Positions 15,901-16,909 of a stretch of DNA of 16,909 bases are shown here, one piece after another. The DNA comes from JACQXM01 sp964569425 (GTDB taxonomy: Bacteria > Planctomycetota > Phycisphaerae > UBA1845), in contig CAZMVD010000091.1 of NCBI GenBank assembly GCA_964569425.1, forward strand, positions 1-16,909. Direction: 5' to 3'. The stretch's first letter is position 1, and each line of letters begins with the position of its first letter. The notes under the pieces were generated by a model, which saw nothing but the letters and a program-made list of their open reading frames with translations, did not search any database and was not told the origin of the DNA. Position numbers and translations under genes: made by a program.

Positions 15901-16909
15901 CCCTGCGTGCCCAGAATATCAGGGTCCCAGGGAAACGTCGCCAGCGAAAACGCAGAGCTGTTGTTCACCACATAGATATTCAGCTTCGTGCCCGGCGAAA
16001 CGGCATAGGCGGCCTTCATCGCCGTTTCTTCGCTGGGCGCGAAATCACGATACTGCGTCGACCAGATATATTGAACCTCGTAGGAAAACTGCATCCGCCA
16101 GGGGTGGAACACGGCGTTTACCGTGGCCATCTGCGCCTTGAGTTCGGTCGGGTTCGTGATGCAGCCCGTGCCGTCATCACGGCAGAAAACGTGAAAATAA
16201 AGCCGGAAGACCTTCATCGGCGTCGACGCATCCGGCGCGAATGCGTCGCGAACCAGCGGATCATCGCAAGCCCCATCCAGAGGGCAGGAATCAAGCCGTT
16301 TTCCCTCCTTTTCCTCCAGGTTGGCCGAATAGCGCTCAAACGTCGCGCACCATTGCCCGGCGGGTAACGTCTCGACCCAACTGAAGTCACGCACCGGCAA
16401 TCCATCGACCTGCGGCGTCGGCTCCGGCGCAGGCGATCCGGCCGTGGCAGAACGGAACGCCTGGTTCCAGTAAAGATCCGCATCAAAGGCGACGTCTGTC
16501 GCCTGATGGGGCGGTGAAGGATTGTCGGCCTCCCCGACGTTCATGCCCCCCAGGCAATGGAGTTGTGCGTGAAACGCGGCGTAGGTGCCGGGTCCAAAAT
16601 CAACCATGCACCCGAAGGGCTGGTAGTAAAAACGGTCCTCCGAATACCCGACTTCCGGCGCACTGCCCAGGACCACACCTGCGCTCGCCGTATCAAACTC
16701 CAGCCGCAGCCACACCGTTGGTGGTATGGCGATGGGCGAGGCCGTCAGGTCAACGGTCAATTCGATGACACCGGCGTTGTTGAGCCCCGCGAAGGTCGCC
16801 TCCGTGCCGACGATCGGTGTCCCGCCTGCGCCCGGACAGGCTGTCCACAGCGCGGAGTTGACCGTAAATACTCCCGACCCGTCGCCACCGCCGCCCACCT
16901 TGAACGAAT
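12930..16909 (-). CDS. Giant secreted M43 (pappalysin-type) metalloprotease with 30 calcium-type repeats, 5' end outside window
   Basis: An open frame of about 1325 codons that continues past the right edge. The GTG at 16898 is internal: it is preceded by in-frame Ser-Phe-Lys, with no signal peptide or ribosome-binding site. In protein order: a beta-rich segment; a first half of an Ig/FnIII-like domain (about 16455-16530, PPHQATDVAFDADLYW); then the protease. The protease has the zinc motif HELGHSMGLWH (15848-15816) and a Met-turn in HNYMGV near 15625, followed by FTPQQMARAHCW, as in M43 enzymes. The second half of the Ig-like domain follows (15521 to about 15339: CPATYDVYFGT, TYYWQVV, PGPVWTFST). 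Next come 30 DCNGNGVPDECD-type repeats (15326-13602) and a C-terminal domain. That domain ends in two dockerin-like loops (NGIVNVDDVVAAVSRFQG, and AIINFVDVFHVLKAFQG) and a conserved-looking AYPF...PPACP end. The likely role is a calcium-stabilised extracellular or surface peptidase; its substrate is unknown. Confidence 0.92.
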   Translation of the reverse strand, partial: SFKVGGGGDGSGVFTVNSALWTACPGAGGTPIVGTEATFAGLNNAGVIELTVDLTASPIAIPPTVWLRLEFDTASAGVVLGSAPEVGYSEDRFYYQPFGCMVDFGPGTYAAFHAQLHCLGGMNVGEADNPSPPHQATDVAFDADLYWNQAFRSATAGSPAPEPTPQVDGLPVRDFSWVETLPAGQWCATFERYSANLEEKEGKRLDSCPLDGACDDPLVRDAFAPDASTPMKVFRLYFHVFCRDDGTGCITNPTELKAQMATVNAVFHPWRMQFSYEVQYIWSTQYRDFAPSEETAMKAAYAVSPGTKLNIYVVNNSSAFSLATFPWDPDILGTQGGLIMHDGHFSANDNSLAHELGHSMGLWHTYHGVIEVLNCGPCYERADTDSDNTGDRCSDTRPTPRTFICAEPGGTDSCSGTPWGPAPIHNYMGVTPFTCRHEFTPQQMARAHCWSEVMLTGWMQQSCPATYDVYFGTDDPPTNLICEDVSATGCDPGPLSCGATYYWQVVTKSLGDTIPGPVWTFSTRGGGDCNNNGLPDLCEILASQADDCNGNEIPDDCEVPPLDPQGADCNANGIPDACEVPPIDPLGADCNNNGVPDSCDLAVLGDCNGNGVLDGCDVAAQTSADCNANGVPDECEVPPLDPLGADCNGNGVPDACEFPPLDPQGADCNGNGVPDACDIASAASPDCNSNGIPDECDLASQSSADCNGNGVPDECDIAGSSSNDCNGNNVPDECEVPPLNPEGADCNVNGVPDACEIPPLDPLGADCNGNGVPDDCDLASAASPDCNGNGVPDECDIASTASADCNANGVPDECDLASAASLDCNGNSVPDECDIAGGAAADCNANGVPDACDIALGTSNDCQGNAVPDECDIAGGGSADCNGNIRPDECDIVQGVSGDCQLNGIPDECDLAGGGSADCNLNFVPDECDIASGLSQDCQPNGVPDECDLAFGGAADCNHNLIPDTCDVAALTSPDCNGNLVPDECEVPPLNPAGADCNGNTVPDDCDIASGLSQDCQENGVPDECELASGAAQDCNANDIPDECDIAAHTSSDCQLNGIPDECELASGASLDCQPNGVPDECDIGSGASADVNGNAVPDECDCPLAPALLPEANGTCLNSTDCGGAPCIGGRCYVPKNRYLTFDVTAMPVGEPIAIRVRHQASGRVWWVGNPAPQGLEVFRLVAEPDCRSWQPGPGVILLADCGVAPAYTYELQAVHCACDLDDPFSYSPLLELPTTDRPVPKDWGDTVGNASSGTWTGPNGIVNVDDVVAAVSRFQGLLNAPPVSWVDLHDQIPNAIINFVDVFHVLKAFQGEAYPFSSPPACP
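13602..15326 (-). repeat. Array of 30 tandem DCNGNGVPDECD-type repeats inside the metalloprotease gene
   Basis: The 1725-bp array encodes 30 units. Their lengths add up exactly: 21 full units of 19 residues, 7 of 21 residues, one of 17, and a final 12-residue core. Each core is DCNxNxxPDxCD or its CE variant, with acidic/Asn residues spaced as in thrombospondin type 3 and EF-hand calcium loops, plus two Cys. The 19-residue spacer is IASxxS-like; the 21-residue spacer is VPPLDPxGA-like. The last unit lacks the first Cys (DVNGN). DNA copies vary at third positions while the core residues stay constant, which indicates selection on the protein. All unit lengths are multiples of 3, so the array also leaves long antisense frames open. 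Confidence 0.95.

Noticed and set aside
16896..16898. GTG as the true start of the metalloprotease gene
   Set aside because: The frame continues upstream as Ser-Phe-Lys to the window edge, there is no ribosome-binding site, and the resulting N-terminus has no signal peptide although the protein is clearly extracellular.

Overview
The window comes from a member of the Planctomycetota. The evidence is direct: a partial 16S rRNA gene on the minus strand at the left edge carries, at 34-51, the exact sequence of the planctomycete FISH probe EUB338-II. The protein content agrees: very large secreted proteins with MopE-type, EF-hand/dockerin-like and DCNGNGVPDECD-type calcium-binding repeats. GC content is high throughout. 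I cannot assign a class or genus from this.

Layout. 1-406 is the 5' end of 16S rRNA (minus strand). It is preceded by a roughly 300-nt leader with two hairpins, a boxA antitermination site and a near-consensus sigma70-type promoter (710-737). Divergent from it lies a TetA-like MFS exporter (995-2290, +). Next is a 1472-residue secreted protein (2747-7165, +). It has an N-terminal extracellular domain, three MopE-like Cys/Asp modules, a dockerin-like motif, and a C-terminal half that I read as a BPI/LBP-like (TULIP) two-barrel lipid-binding fold. A class I SAM methyltransferase (7216-8184, -) follows, then about 820 bp without a convincing gene but with a tandem hairpin element. Then come a small predicted lipoprotein (9007-9639, +), a homologue of cyclic 2,3-diphosphoglycerate synthetase (9793-11121, +) and a small DUF6504-like protein (11294-11614, -). 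A predicted surface lipoprotein with two retropepsin-like aspartic protease domains follows (11924-12985, +). The right end is the 3' part of a giant gene (12930 to the edge, -). It encodes an M43 (pappalysin-type) metalloprotease, an Ig/FnIII-like domain, 30 tandem 17-21 residue calcium-binding-type repeats and a dockerin-like C-terminus.

The genes do not look like one operon: strands alternate and most sit alone with their own spacing. The common theme is the cell envelope and exterior. There are two giant calcium-repeat exoproteins, two predicted lipoproteins (one a protease) and an exporter, beside an rRNA gene. The most unusual points are the BPI-like domain in a bacterial protein, the M43 protease that appears to be inserted into a loop of an Ig-like domain, and the higher-order structure of the 30-unit repeat array. 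No CRISPR array, tRNA, transposase or phage gene was found.
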